Below, one piece after another: positions 11,509-23,130 of a stretch of DNA of 64,000 bases. This DNA is from Gautieria morchelliformis. Taxonomy: Eukaryota; Basidiomycota; Agaricomycetes; Gomphales; Gomphaceae. The position numbers and the translations under genes were made by a program. How positions within the stretch are numbered: position 1 is the stretch's first letter; each line of letters begins with the position of its first letter. The stretch is from positions 1 to 64,000 of the forward strand of contig WHVA01000420.1 in NCBI GenBank assembly GCA_015179125.1, given 5' to 3'. Under the pieces are notes generated by a model. It was given only the letters and a program-made list of their open reading frames with translations, ran no database searches and was not told the origin of the DNA.

Positions 11509-11545
11509 CAAATAACACATCATATTTACATTCCCTCATTCTACA

Positions 11546-11562
11546 GGTTATGGGCCCCAGCC
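11546..11562 (+). promoter_or_regulatory. copia-2 primer-binding site
   Basis: GGTTATGGGCCCCAGCC follows the inferred 5' LTR end (ctaca, 11545). Its core is complementary to the anticodon stem-loop of eukaryotic initiator tRNA-Met (GGGCCCAUAACC), not to a tRNA 3' end. This matches the cut-tRNA priming known for Drosophila copia and yeast Ty5. Copia-3 has the same core. Confidence 0.65.
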
Positions 11563-11645
11563 ATAACTGAAATACTACAGACTAAGCCTACTCTAACTGC
11601 ATACAAGTGCACTCCGCACTCTAAATCAATTCAATACCAATCAAT

Positions 11646-13534
11646 ATGTCAATGAGCAATAACACATACAAGATTGACCCCCTAAATGGGGTTAATTACG
11701 TGGCATGGTGCAGGCAGCTTGAGTGGATACTCGATGACTTGGATCTTTGGGATGTGGCCATTGGCAGGGAAACAGAACTGAGGCTGGCAGATGCCGACAA
11801 CGTCACTGTGGCTGAGCAGCAAGGAATTGACAAGTGGAGGAAAAAGGACAAGAAAGCTAGCAAGGAAATTTGCATCAGGGTTACCAATGAACAATTAGTC
11901 TATATGAATCAAATGATGTCTTTGTTTGTGGTATGGACTAGCCTACAAGCAATATTCAAATCTAAAGGAACCATGGGAATTGTGAATCTCCGACGAGATT
12001 TCTTCAAGACATTTGCCAAGGATGGCGCTAACATAGAGGAACATGTATGTAAGCTCCACGGCATTCAACAGGAACTGAACGTATGGGGGCATTACATCAG
12101 CAACACCAAGTTCTCAAACATGCTACTTACATCCTTGGCAGACTCCTGGTCAGCATTCATCATGGCAGTTAATGCCAGCCGAGCTGGAAGGATGGCTGAC
12201 ATATTAATACTACAAGTGATAGATGAGGATTGTGCTCGGAAAGCAGGATTATCTTGGCAGACAGTACTTAAGGTGCAACAACGTCATAAACCCAGGAAGG
12301 ATGACTCAGGGTCAACAAAGGGGAAATGCTGAAATTGCAGCAAGAAAGGACATTACGTAAAAGACTGTTGGGCAAAGGGTGGTGGCAAAGAAGGCCAGGC
12401 ACTGAAGTTGTTTAAATCCAAGGAAACAGTCAAACAGGCAGAAGAAAAGGATTGTGCATTTGTATCTAAGGAAGTAGCATACAGTGTGATTTCTGCATCT
12501 GACCGGTTAGTTGACTCAGCAGCAATGATGCATATAGCTTGAAGTTGAAAGGATTTCGCTAGCTATGCCGAGGAGCCGTTGGAAATCAGAAGGGATTTCA
12601 CCTGATGCCATAATCCACATGCAGGCTCTAGGCAAAGTATACATGGAATTCAAGATCAGCACCAAGACGAACATGATCAAGTTACATGACATCAAGCATG
12701 CACTGGATGCACCAAATAATCTTATCAGCATTGGGTGTTTAACTGATAAGGGTAATATAGTGACATTCATAGGTACTGGCATCAAATTCAAAACATGAGC
12801 CAGAGTTATTTTTTCCCAGGGACAGAAGTGTGGGCGGCTGTTCTGTATGAAGGCATGAGTCACTTGATCAGTCAAGGCACAGGACTTTGCTACAGCGGCA
12901 AAGGGATGCTCATAGGATAAATGGCACAGAATACTCGGCCACATGAATATGAATTCTATTAGGATGCTGAAGAATAACAATCTAGTTACTGGACTGGAAA
13001 TCAATGAGTCAAAGGAGCCCACTCAATACAAGGCATGCCTCCAGGGCAAGCAGCACATGGAGCCATTCCCCAAAAGAGTGGAGGACACTGTTAATTAGGC
13101 CCATTATCTAACAGTATCTGATATATGGGGGCCTGCCCAGACTGAAGGACCATCACGTGAAAGGTACTTCTATTCTTTCACAGACATTAAATCCAGGTAC
13201 ATGGTGATTTGTTTCAGGAGCACTAAGGACGAAGTGCTCAGGCACTTTGAAACGTACAAGGTGTTTCCTGAGACCCAAACAGGTCAGAAGCTGAAGCAGT
13301 TTCGCTCAGACAACAGTGGGGATTATATTAACAAGAATATCAAGGATTTTTGTGCAAAGTATGGAATTATTATGGAAACTACAGCTCCATACTTCCCAGC
13401 CCAAAATGGAATTGCCAAGCAGCTCAACTGCACCTTACTTGAGCATGCATGGGCAATGATATTCACCAAGAATTTGCCAAAGATACTTTGGCCTGAGGCT
13501 GTGGCTTATGCATGCTACATCAAAAATAGGTCAC
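11646..13534 (+). pseudogene. copia-2 gag, protease and integrase, decayed
   Basis: The ATG at 11646 opens a Gag that follows copia-1 residue by residue (LEWILDDLDLWDVAIGRETE). The frame stops in the zinc knuckle, where copia-1 tgccgaaattgcggc reads tgctgaaattgcagc, turning CGA into TGA. Further TGA stops follow near 12540 and 12855-12870, again mostly where copia-1 has CGA. The integrase with QFRSDNSGDY and FPAQNGIAKQLN runs to 13534, where gypsy-1 interrupts it. No functional product is expected. Confidence 0.9.
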
Positions 13535-13539
13535 CCATG

Positions 13540-13755
13540 TGTAAATAAGCTATGTACCCATGTATGTACACTAGTTATTACCTAATCCCAGTGGGCCCCT
13601 TAGGGACCCACTGTATAGTTTATGTGTGAGAACCGGTCAGCGGTTCCCATCGCATCTTACTCTTACCTGTCACTACGTAGCATTCAGAATACCACTCATT
13701 GGTCAAGTTCTGCTGTGCCCTTGTGATACAAGGTATTAAGATCGACATCTTTACA
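13540..13755 (+). repeat. gypsy-1 5' LTR
   Basis: 216 bp, TG...CA ends. It has the segment cccagtgg that is absent from the 3' LTR. Confidence 0.93.
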
Positions 13756-13971
13756 CCTTTTTGAACTACCCTGCAGTTGATCGCCACGCGACCAACCGAT
13801 TGTGGATTCGAAGCAATCTTGAAAAATATCGCTGCATCGATGACTAAACATCGTTGATACCCTCCAGTAGACCCTCTACTGTCGGCTGCGAGCGTGATGA
13901 TTCCACGCAGTTGAAGACGGACATGAGCGTCGAGCTCGTGGTCCACGCCACAGGTGCAGCCCAGTGACACG

Positions 13972-16900
13972 ATGGCTGACACTACCCTGGACCAAGAATC
14001 CAGGATGCCAGAAGATGGAGAGATCATAGATCTCACCGCCCTTATCCCCCCAATAGAGGACAAGGAAAACCCTGACCATGTCTCGCCAAGTGTGGTCGAG
14101 GATGAGACATCACCGGGCAACAAACCGGTGCCACCCTCCCAATCCCCTCTGCCCAGAGACAAATGAAAAGGCAGAGAGGTCTTGCCGTCATCAGACGGCA
14201 GAGCATCAATATTGAGATGGGCACAAAGCCACGACTCGAACCACTGCTCATGAAGTAGAGCGACAACGATCGTCCCTGAAGGAGGACGAAGGCAAAAGAG
14301 ATGAGCCCCTGATGACGGTCAGGGCTTGGAATACTTGAGCTCAAGTCGCAAGAGCTCGAGGACTCACGCGATCGACAATGAGACGGTGGAGGCAATGAAC
14401 AAGCAGGTGCAGGATGCATTGCACTGGAGCACCCTCATGGGCCACAAGCACGATCAATTAGCGTCGCAGCTTGATAACATTTCTGCTGCCATCATGGAGA
14501 TCATCAAGGAACTCCACCAAGCCGAGGATATCAGGCTGTGAGACGTGGCCATGCTGGAGGGTGTCCAGACGGCCCTCCGCCCACGTGGGGAACACGAAGC
14601 GCCACGTCAAAGCTTGCGACAGTCCGCAGCTAGTGAACGCAGCCACGACGTGGAAGACCCGCGGCGAAAGGAACTGGACAGGCAGCTAATGCCACCGCCA
14701 GCCGTCCCGGTCGAACAGGACATGCAGTTCAGAAATGAACTCCAAGAGAAACCGGCTGCCCCCACGGACAGCTGCAAGACGATCCAACAGATCGTCAGAG
14801 TGCAAGTCGCCTCAGAGCCTGACTCTGAGACCACGACTGAGAGCTTAGAGCTCAAAGTCGCGCACTGGCAGCGAAAGGAGCCTGCAGCCAGCTGCTGGCA
14901 AAGAATGCTGAGGAAGCAGTGGCACAAAGCCACGCTGCTCAGCAGCCCGACCCACAGCTCACGCGAGCCGTGCAGGACGCACGACAAGTGTGTGCAGCCT
15001 ACAACAGCAGGCTGCGGATCTGCAACATGGGACTGACAGGGGACACCAGGCACAAGATGCCCCTGGACCTGAGAGCACAAAATGCTCCTGATCCCAAGCC
15101 CGACCTGGGTCTGGGGCCCGTCAGGGCATACAACAGCCTATCCCACGCGGCATCACTGCCGCGTGAATGATCCATGGCCCCAACAGAGGACCAGGGCATA
15201 CCAGATCAGGTTGACATCGTACCACTGGAGCTGTACGATGGGATCACATGGATGATCCACGTGGCGTTAGCAGATGCCACTGACACAGACCTGGAGAAGT
15301 CTGTGCTTGCAAAAGCCGGCATGAAGCTGGCTCAGAGCCATCCACGGGGGATCTGACCTCAAAGAGTTTGAAATCTTCGTCACAGCCATCTTACAATGGC
15401 TGAAAATGAACTGCCTCCTAGGGCCAACCAGCATCGACATGCAGGTTGGCTACGTGGGTACTCGCCTGACCAGCAAAGCCCAGGAATGGTTCCTTAAAAA
15501 CGTAGAATGCTTCGATCGCCAGGTCCGCAGTTGGTGTAGAGGACAGGAATTATAGGCAGTAGGTATGGACTTGGTGCTCAAAAGAAGACTAGAAATTAAT
15601 TCACTCTCTCAGTGAATTTAGTTGTCACTGTAAATATATTATACACTACCTAGAAATTAATTCACTACAGGATTTCTAGGTCAACAAATTGAAAGGAAAC
15701 AAGACTAATTTACTTGCCTCTCTCAGTGAATTTAGTTGTCACTGAGAGAGGAGGGAAATGTGTCTCATGCGCATGTACTACTAGCCGGCGCTTTAGCGCC
15801 CGTGGTGCCACGGTGTGCCATGCTAAGCGCCCGTAAAACGTAGCACGGTAGTGAACAGCCGCAGCTCAAAAAGGAAATTTGTCCACAACCACCCACAAAG
15901 GGTCGGTTGGACAGAACATGAAAAGAAGTAGAAATACAGCTTTGAAAAATCAAAGAAAAATTTGACAAATCATAGAATGAATGTCAGCATGGTTTCAAGT
16001 CAAAATCAAAAGAAATATGAATGGTGGAATCTATTTGGCTTGATTTTGGTGCAGGAGCATAAATGCACCCAACAGTTGGACCCTGGAAACAGTGATTCAG
16101 GGCCTTCAAAAAAGGTTCCTGCACACACTGACGTACCACCACGCATCAAATAAATTCAATGCGGTCATGCAGGGCACGAAAACTGTTCAGGAGATGCTGA
16201 ACGAGCTCACGAAATATGCAGTGCATATGATACAGCCGCCAGATGACTACACATTCCAGAGATGGTTCATGTCGGTGCTGTGCGAGACGCTGCACAATGA
16301 GGTCCTCAAAAAGGGCTATAATGCCGAGAGCAGCTCGACAGAGCAACTCTTCGAGACGGCCTGAATGATAGAGGAGGCATCCTGATACAATATGGGGATG
16401 TGCCGCACAGAAAGCGCAGCGGCAACAGCAAGTGCTGCCTGGCTTACAGGGAGCAAGCCAATGACACAGACGGGTCTGACCAGGCCTAGCCTGTTCTTGA
16501 GGAGTGGAGCATTGCAGCGACCGCCGCCCCCACGCCCAGCGCAAGCTGGATACCTGCCTGAAGCTAAACAGCCTCAAGCGTCAGGGTCATCCCCACGACC
16601 TGCCCCACCAATGAAAGCGTTGGGCCGGCCTAATGATAGGCCCAGCGGCAGCCAAAGCAGCGCTACGTGCCTTGAATGTGGACAACCTGGCCACAAGAAG
16701 GTGGAGTGCCCCTGGCTTAGGTCTGGTATCAGGACAGCGGCCGCGAGGCATGATGATGAGACCGAGGATCAGGAGGTGGATCTTGGTCAAAATTCTCTTC
16801 AACAGATTGATGAAGAGGGGGAGGGTGATCTCCAACCCAACAAATCTCTGGACAATGGAGACGCACCCGCTGAAGAGTGGGATCCCGAGCCCCAGTACTA

Positions 16901-17039
16901 TGAATGGGACGAAGAGGTGGAAGACACCGCTTACAGGTCCAGCGTGATCAGAATTGCGCCGGAAGACGATGCCGCCACGAAAGTCATGGCGGCACGCACA
17001 TCGGCTACACCAGACAAGGCGGCCGAGCTGGTGTATCAC
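13972..17039 (+). pseudogene. gypsy-1 Gag region, broken
   Basis: The ATG at 13972 begins an acidic N-terminus (GEIIDLTALIPP), followed by a helical segment and long Gln/Glu-rich parts. Stops at 14164-14166 and 14539-14541 are TGA. Frameshifts lie near 14900 and at a G run near 15345. The capsid-like part (KAQEWFLKNVE, then WTLETVIQGLQKRF) is split by the solo LTR at 15535 and rejoins after removing it and one gttgg copy. Two more TGA stops sit at 16362 and 16383. The CCHC knuckle CLECGQPGHKKVEC is at 16668-16709. This would have been the structural protein of the particle. Confidence 0.85.
15535..16074. repeat. solo LTR inside gypsy-1 gag, duplication gttgg
   Basis: 540 bp, ends TGTAGAGGAC and GCACCCAACA, flanks gttgg (15530-15534 and 16075-16079). 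It is related to the copia-3 LTR and to the solo LTR at 62002: they share the ccctttagcgcc-type core, the palindrome ctctctcagtg/cactgagagag and the last ~30 bases (ttggtgcaggagcataaatg). Its removal restores the Gag reading frame across the junction. Confidence 0.92.
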
Positions 17040-19187
17040 CACCAAAGAAAGCACGGGACCCAGCCGACACGCCCACGCAGTGAGAACCGTACCCTCTCGG
17101 GGTACTGGGAAATAAATGGTGTAAAATCCCACTGCCTGCTGGATAGTGGGAGCGAAGGGGTACTACTATCCCCAGAATTCACGTGAGCTACAGGGATGAA
17201 AACATTCGCCCTGGAGCAGCCAATCGTGCTGCAGCTAGCCTGCATAGGCAGCCATTCCAGGATCAATTATGGAATGAACATGTCCATTAAATTTGGTTGT
17301 GAAACATATGATGAATATTACGACGTGATCTTAGGGACACCGTTCCTAAGGAAATTTGGAATCACCTTGGACTTTTCAAGCCCAGGGATGATCTGTAAGG
17401 GGAACGAAATAATCCCCACAGGAAAGGTCTCGTTTGATAATAATGAGGCGACAAATGAGGGCAAGGGGCCAAGGGTGAACAGGGTCGCCCCAGTGCCGAA
17501 GCCAAACCTGGCTCATTGAAGCCAGGAGGACGAGTCGCATAATGACTCGTCCTCGAGCTCACTCTACAATCGTGGGGAGAGGTGCTCTCACCTGATGGTG
17601 AAAGTGATGGGAAAAAGAAAAGCGAGCCCATGCGCCACGGGACCTAATAGATGCATACAGCGCCTAATGGCTTCTAAGCCAACCACCACCGTCATCCTCA
17701 TGGATGATGACATCCCTCGCCTCCGCGAGGAATGGATGGAAAGGATCATTGACCTAGTCAGTGGAATTCCATTAGAACTCCTGCCACTGCGGGAGATCAA
17801 CCATGAGATCAATCTCATCGATCCCAACAAACACATGCGGTATTGACTACCGAAGTGCCCCAAACATTTCCGAGAGGAACTGTCAGCGAAGATAGAACGC
17901 TACACCACTGCAAAGTGGTGGATCCTGGCAGTTGCACAGCAGGCCATACCCATGCTGTGCGTGCCGAAGAAGAACGGTACACTACGAACCGTTTTCGATC
18001 TACGTCAGCAGAACAAGAACACTGTTAAGGACGTTACGCCCTTCCCAGATCAGGATATCATCCGCAGCGACATGGCTCACTGTCGATATTGCACGAAACT
18101 TGATATGTCCGAAGGATATGAGCAGATCCAGATTCATCCGGATCACGTAGCAAAGACTGCCTTTGCAATGATCCTTGGTACCTTCAGGAGCCAAGTGATA
18201 CAGATGGGGGACTGTAACACCCCATCAACGTTCCAACAGCTGATGACAGCCATCTTCTGCGACTGCATAGGTCGCTTCGTCCATGTCTACATGGATGACA
18301 TATTCATTTTCTCACTCTCGATGCAAGAGCATGAGGAAAACCTCTATATTGTCTTTGACAGACTGAAGAAGAACCACCTTTTTCTGAGAAAGAAAAAGGT
18401 TGAGCTCTATTCCATCTGAATGGAGTGCCTTGGCCACATCATCGATGGCCAAGGTGTACACGCCGACGAGGACAAAATGCAGCACATTCGCGAGTGGCAA
18501 AGGCTGCGGACGTTTAATGACGTCCAGCGTTTCCTCGGGCTAGTACAATAGCTGGCACATTACATGCCAGATGTTAGCGCATACACGACCCCGTTATTGG
18601 GCTGTGCGCGTAACAACCGTCCATTCAAATGGATTCCACTACTAGACAAATGCTGGCAAAGCATTAAGGCGTTGGCCTGTAAGGCCCCAATCCTGCATCC
18701 AATTGATGCACGGTGCCCAGAGCCAATCTGGGTGATCACCAACGGGTCAAAAGCTGGCGTCGGTGTGGTCTACGGCCAAGGCCCCGACTGGAAAACCTGT
18801 CAGCCAGCCGGCTTGTCAAAGAAGTTCAGTGTTGCTCAGCAACACTACTGGACTCACGAGCATGAGACAATTGCGGTGCTCGAGGCTCTCATGAAATGGG
18901 AGGATAAACTACTGGGACGAAGGTTCACCCTCATCACAGACCACAAAGGGCTCGAATACTTCGAGACCCAGAAGAGCCTATCTGACTGCCAGGTCAGATG
19001 GTGGGAGTTTCTATCCCGCTTCAACTTCAACACTGTACATGTTGACGGTGTAGAGAACAAGGTAGCGGACTGCCTGTCGTGCTACTACGAGAGTGACACC
19101 AGTGATGACAATCACCCAGACCACGTCTTTGTAAACACAGACACGCGCGTAGACCTGGAAGGCGAGAGGCGAGCTACTGCCCACTGA
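17040..19187 (+). pseudogene. gypsy-1 protease, reverse transcriptase and RNase H
   Basis: One reading frame runs from Gag to 19187, broken by TGA at 17184, 17517, 17844, 18417 and 19185 and by one TAG at 18549. The protease has HCLLDSGSEGVLLS and a C-terminal ILGTPFLRKFG. The RT has LCVPKKNGTLRTVFDLRQQN, KLDMSEGYEQI and the active site VYMDDIFIFS. In RNase H the first catalytic Asp appears replaced (VITNGSKAGVG where TDAS or TDGS is usual); AVLEAL and LITDHKGLEYF are kept. Enzymes of replication; inactive here. Confidence 0.9.
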
Positions 19188-19532
19188 CCGGTATATTGAG
19201 CTGTGAACAGCAGCGATGAGACGGTCTAGCCGCCTCGCAGAGAAGACAGAGGCGCGGATATTGGAATCTGCCACATTAAACAAGGGCTTACAAAAGCCCA
19301 TGAATGGTGCCGCATCATGCAACGACGACAACGATGATGTCCGAGTCATCGCCACAGGTAACGATGGCGCACCCCTGTGCCAGAGCATCGGGCAAGGCAT
19401 AAACCAGTCCAAGGTCTTATGAGACACGTACCCAATTTCTCAAAGATCATGGAGCACCCAGACGCACACCTGAGATTTGGAATCTGGGACAGGCTGATCT
19501 GGACTAAGAATGAGCTCAAGAGAGATGTCATC

Positions 19533-20020
19533 TGTTAGCAACTAGGGGCTATGGCAGGGAAGGTTCGGTAGAGTTCTTAGAAAGCTAGAATCAAATATAC
19601 TCTCTCAGTGAATTTATTGTCACTGATATATTAATACAATACCTAGAATCAAATATACTACATGATTTTCAGTCAACATGCTATGTAAATATGAAAGATA
19701 CTACTCGCCTCTCTCAGTGAATTTATTGTCACTGAGAGAGGAGTGTAATCCTGTCTCAGAAGGCATATACTTGCACCCGGCCCTTTAGCGCCCAAGGGCT
19801 CGCGCGTCGAAGTCATTTCAAACTCCGCTGGGTGCAGCCGCCTATGAAAATAGAAATAACAGAATGGAATGGAGAGATAGGGAGTGACTAGAAAATTTCG
19901 AAAATAAGCAGAGAAGTGGATGCATAGTACAAGAACAGTATGAGAAAATATTGAAACACCACACAATAAATTGAATATATTATGGTTGATTTTGGTGCAG
20001 GAGCATAAATGCACCCAACA
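19533..20020 (-). repeat. copia-3 3' LTR
   Basis: 488 bp. It contains an 11-bp perfect palindrome arm pair (CTCTCTCAGTG 19709-19719 and CACTGAGAGAG 19730-19740) and an earlier half copy of the same motif. Confidence 0.96.
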
Positions 20021-20033
20021 CGCCCCCTCAAGC
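20021..20033 (-). promoter_or_regulatory. copia-3 polypurine tract
   Basis: Minus-strand gcttgagggggcg sits directly 5' of the 3' LTR and would prime plus-strand DNA synthesis. Confidence 0.8.
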
Positions 20034-21911
20034 TTAATATATTCCGATTTTCTCGTTGAGGATTCTCACTCTAGGACTAGGAAGTCCTTTAGTGAGAAGA
20101 TCGGCTAGCATGTGTTCCGTTGGTAGGTACACAAGCTTAATTTCTTCATCTTCGACTATATCTCGGATGAAATATAATATAATGTCGAAATCCTTGGTCC
20201 TCGTGTGTTGTTGAGTGCCATAGACGATGGCAATGGCTGATTGATTGTCTGAATAAATTTTGATGGGACAATTCAGCGGTTGGAATACTTCAGAAATAAA
20301 GTGGCGCATCCATAAGGCTTCTTTGCTCGCATGAGTCAGAGCAACGAATTCGGCTTCAGTTGATGATAGGGCTACTATGGATTGTTTTTGACAACTCCAT
20401 GATACTGTCCCTCCATCAATCTGAAAAATATAAGCCGAGTATGAGTGCCTGTGCTCTTGAGAAGCCCAATCAGCATCTGAATACCCAATGAGGCCGTCTC
20501 GATTTTTCCCAAGTGTCAATTTGTAGTCCATCGTGCCTTTTAGATATTTAAAGACACGTTTGACTGCATGCCAATGTGTTGGACCTGGGTTTTCGAGGAA
20601 TTGAGAAAGTAATGACACTGCGAACGCAATGTCCGGTCGAGTGGCTACTGCTGCCCACATCAATGATCCTATCGCTTGTCTGTATGGAATTCTTGACATC
20701 TTCTGTTTGTCTTCATCTGTAGAAGGGCATTGGTCTCTGGATAATTTAACGGCTGGGTCGAGAGGCGTGGAAAATGTTTTGGCATCATCCAGATTGAATT
20801 TTTTGATGATTTTTTGGATGTATGCAGCTTGTGATATTGCAATCGATTTGTTATTCCAATCTCTTTCGATTTTGAGGTTCAAAAGCCAATGAATCTCGCC
20901 TAGATCTTTCATACTGAAGATCTGGGCAAGATCATGCTTTACCCCATCGAGGATTGGTTGACTCTCAGGTGTGATAGTGAGGTCGTCTACTGCCGTCGCA
21001 ATAATCGCATGCCCTCTCGGTCCACGTCTGCAAAATACAGCTCCATCCGAAGCTGATTTAGTGAACCCTAACTTGAGAAATTCACCACTCAGACGTTTGT
21101 ACCATTCCCTTCCAGATTGTCTGAGGCCGTAAAGTGCTTTCTTCAGCAGGAGGACATCATCTTTGTCTCCGATCTCATATCCATACGGCTGTCTCATGTA
21201 AATAGGTTCTGGTAGTGTAGCATTCAAATACGCACTGTCCACATCCATTTGGTGAATAGGCCAGTTGTTCCTGGCAGCAATGGCACATATAATCCGTAAG
21301 GAAGTCATCCGAGCAACAGGTGCATAGGTTTCATTGTAGTCGACTCCAAAACTTTGTGTAAAGCCTTGGGCGACCATCCTCGATCTAGGTGTGATGGGTT
21401 CACCTTCTGGATTGCGTTTCCAGAGGAATACCCATCTATTTCCGACAATATTTGCCCCAGGAGGTGGTTTAACCACTTCCCATACACCTTTGTCGAGTAG
21501 CACCTTGTACTCTTTATCCATCGATGCTTTCCATATAGGATCATTTAAGGCTTCATCTGCATTGCTAGGCTCAGTCTGATTTAAATCTGGCAGCACCTTA
21601 TCTTTGTTTTGATCGGAGGTCGAAAGTGTACTGATGGCAAGGTTATAATCACTGATGCCGTCAGTTTCAGAGGATAAATCTTGTTCGAATAATTTGTCTT
21701 GATGGTCCTCAATGTCCTCGTAAGCTAGTGTAGTGATATCTGCACCAGCATGTCTCTTAGTTTGAGATCTTGTTACGGGACCACTTGGGGCCGGCTGCAC
21801 CTGTTGCTGACGGATCCTTTCACTTCTCCTTATTGGAGCAGCTTCTTTAGGTCTGACATCAACAGTCTGACTGGGTTGCAGCTCTTTCAGACGTTCCTCT
21901 GGTTCATCATC
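20034..21911 (-). CDS. copia-3 reverse transcriptase and RNase H
   Basis: The frame is open from about 21911 through an acidic linker (RRSERIRQQQ) into RT: VGNRWVFLWKRN, MDVDSAYLNATLPEPIYMRQ, and the active-site AVDDLTIT, where copia usually has a Tyr or Val before DD. RNase H follows with YSDADWASQ, STEAEFVALTHA and IYSDNQSAIAI, ending HMLADLLTKGL. It begins inside the polyprotein; a one-base shift near 21908 separates it from integrase. This 625-codon stretch has no internal stop, which fits the young LTR pair. Confidence 0.93.
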   Translation of the reverse strand, partial: DDEPEERLKELQPSQTVDVRPKEAAPIRRSERIRQQQVQPAPSGPVTRSQTKRHAGADITTLAYEDIEDHQDKLFEQDLSSETDGISDYNLAISTLSTSDQNKDKVLPDLNQTEPSNADEALNDPIWKASMDKEYKVLLDKGVWEVVKPPPGANIVGNRWVFLWKRNPEGEPITPRSRMVAQGFTQSFGVDYNETYAPVARMTSLRIICAIAARNNWPIHQMDVDSAYLNATLPEPIYMRQPYGYEIGDKDDVLLLKKALYGLRQSGREWYKRLSGEFLKLGFTKSASDGAVFCRRGPRGHAIIATAVDDLTITPESQPILDGVKHDLAQIFSMKDLGEIHWLLNLKIERDWNNKSIAISQAAYIQKIIKKFNLDDAKTFSTPLDPAVKLSRDQCPSTDEDKQKMSRIPYRQAIGSLMWAAVATRPDIAFAVSLLSQFLENPGPTHWHAVKRVFKYLKGTMDYKLTLGKNRDGLIGYSDADWASQEHRHSYSAYIFQIDGGTVSWSCQKQSIVALSSTEAEFVALTHASKEALWMRHFISEVFQPLNCPIKIYSDNQSAIAIVYGTQQHTRTKDFDIILYFIRDIVEDEEIKLVYLPTEHMLADLLTKGLPSPRVRILNEKIGIY

Positions 21912-21912
21912 A

Positions 21913-22911
21913 TCAATCCTCGATCTTTGCCTCCTCGCTGACTAAGCGACTAGGCATAGGTGCTGGCGCCGAGATGGCCTGTACCATTTTTCTGGACGTA
22001 GGTAGCTGTGACTCTTCAATAGAAATGATTGGAGCTTTGCCCCCCTTCATCTCTGAGTCAAATATAACATTCCGCTCGACAGAAACCTTCTGAGAGTCAG
22101 GCCAGTAGATGCAGTGACCATGGCTCTGTCCAGAGATTCCTATCCACTGAGCTCTTTTGGCACGGGCTGCTAGTTTGTTTCCCTCTTTGACTTTAACGTA
22201 GACTTCAATTCCCCACATGTGTATGTCTTTCAGGTTCGGTTTCTCGTGATGGATCATTTCAAAAGGGGTTTTGTCTGGCAAAGCTCTTGTGTGTGTCCGA
22301 TTCCTAAGATAGTTGGCATGCAAAATTGCATGCCCCCATAGAGTCTTAGGAAGACTTGATTCCAATAGCATGGCACGAGCTCTTTCAACTAGAGTTCGGT
22401 TTAAACGTTCAGCAACACCATTTGACTCTGGGGTGTCATGCACGGTTAACCGATGCTTCGTGCCTTGCTTGGCTAAATGCTGTTCAAATTCCGAGCTTGT
22501 ATATTCGCCCCCTCTGTCGGAAACAAGTGCTTTGATGTGCACGTTCCTCTGTCGAAGCATCAAGGCCTCGTAGAGTTTATATTTTGAAAATGCTTCCGAT
22601 TTGTTTGCCATCAAATAGATAACCGATTCTCTTGAGTAGTCGTCGATGAAAGATACATAATAGGATTTCTTGTCAATTGTGGAGTGTCTCGCTGGTCCCC
22701 AGACATCAGAATAAATTCTGTCACCGAATTTTGATGATCGGCTTCTGGGTTCCTGAGGAAGTGATTTGCGTGCAATCTTCGCCTGAATGCACACATCGCA
22801 AACAACCTTGTCACCTTTTGAGCTCAATTCAATGCCTAATATCATGCCACGGTTGAGCAAATGCTGTAGGGACTTTTGTGAAATGTGCCCCATTTTTTGA
22901 TGTATTTCCAT
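21913..22911 (-). CDS. copia-3 integrase
   Basis: The zinc-binding region reads HQKMGHISQKSL then CDVCIQAK. The catalytic core has YSDVWGPARH (first Asp), VSDRGGEYTSSEF (second Asp) and ESNGVAERLNRTLVERAR (Glu), so the D,D-E triad is complete. The C-terminal part has the copia TPFEMIHHEKPNLKD segment. Continuity with the protease segment is broken between 22911 and 23131, where another frame carries KDTFYAPKMAVTLISIGR. Confidence 0.92.
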   Translation of the reverse strand: MEIHQKMGHISQKSLQHLLNRGMILGIELSSKGDKVVCDVCIQAKIARKSLPQEPRSRSSKFGDRIYSDVWGPARHSTIDKKSYYVSFIDDYSRESVIYLMANKSEAFSKYKLYEALMLRQRNVHIKALVSDRGGEYTSSEFEQHLAKQGTKHRLTVHDTPESNGVAERLNRTLVERARAMLLESSLPKTLWGHAILHANYLRNRTHTRALPDKTPFEMIHHEKPNLKDIHMWGIEVYVKVKEGNKLAARAKRAQWIGISGQSHGHCIYWPDSQKVSVERNVIFDSEMKGGKAPIISIEESQLPTSRKMVQAISAPAPMPSRLVSEEAKIED

Positions 22912-23130
22912 GGCTGATGCGCATACATGCGCTTCGGCACTTGTGTGTTGTAAATCAAATGATATAAGCCATTCAGCTTCGGGCTTGCATCAATATCCTG
23001 CCTTTACGATTGGATATTGTGCATTTCTGATCAGCTATTTGTGTGTTATAGCCTGCATCATCGCACCGGCCGATCGAGATCAGGGTAACAGCCATTTTGG
23101 GCGCATAGAACGTATCCTTCAATGTAATGT

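Noticed and set aside
14607..15080. 157-codon minus-strand frame in gypsy-1 gag
   Set aside because: Mirror of the plus-strand Gag, which continues in frame to the zinc knuckle.
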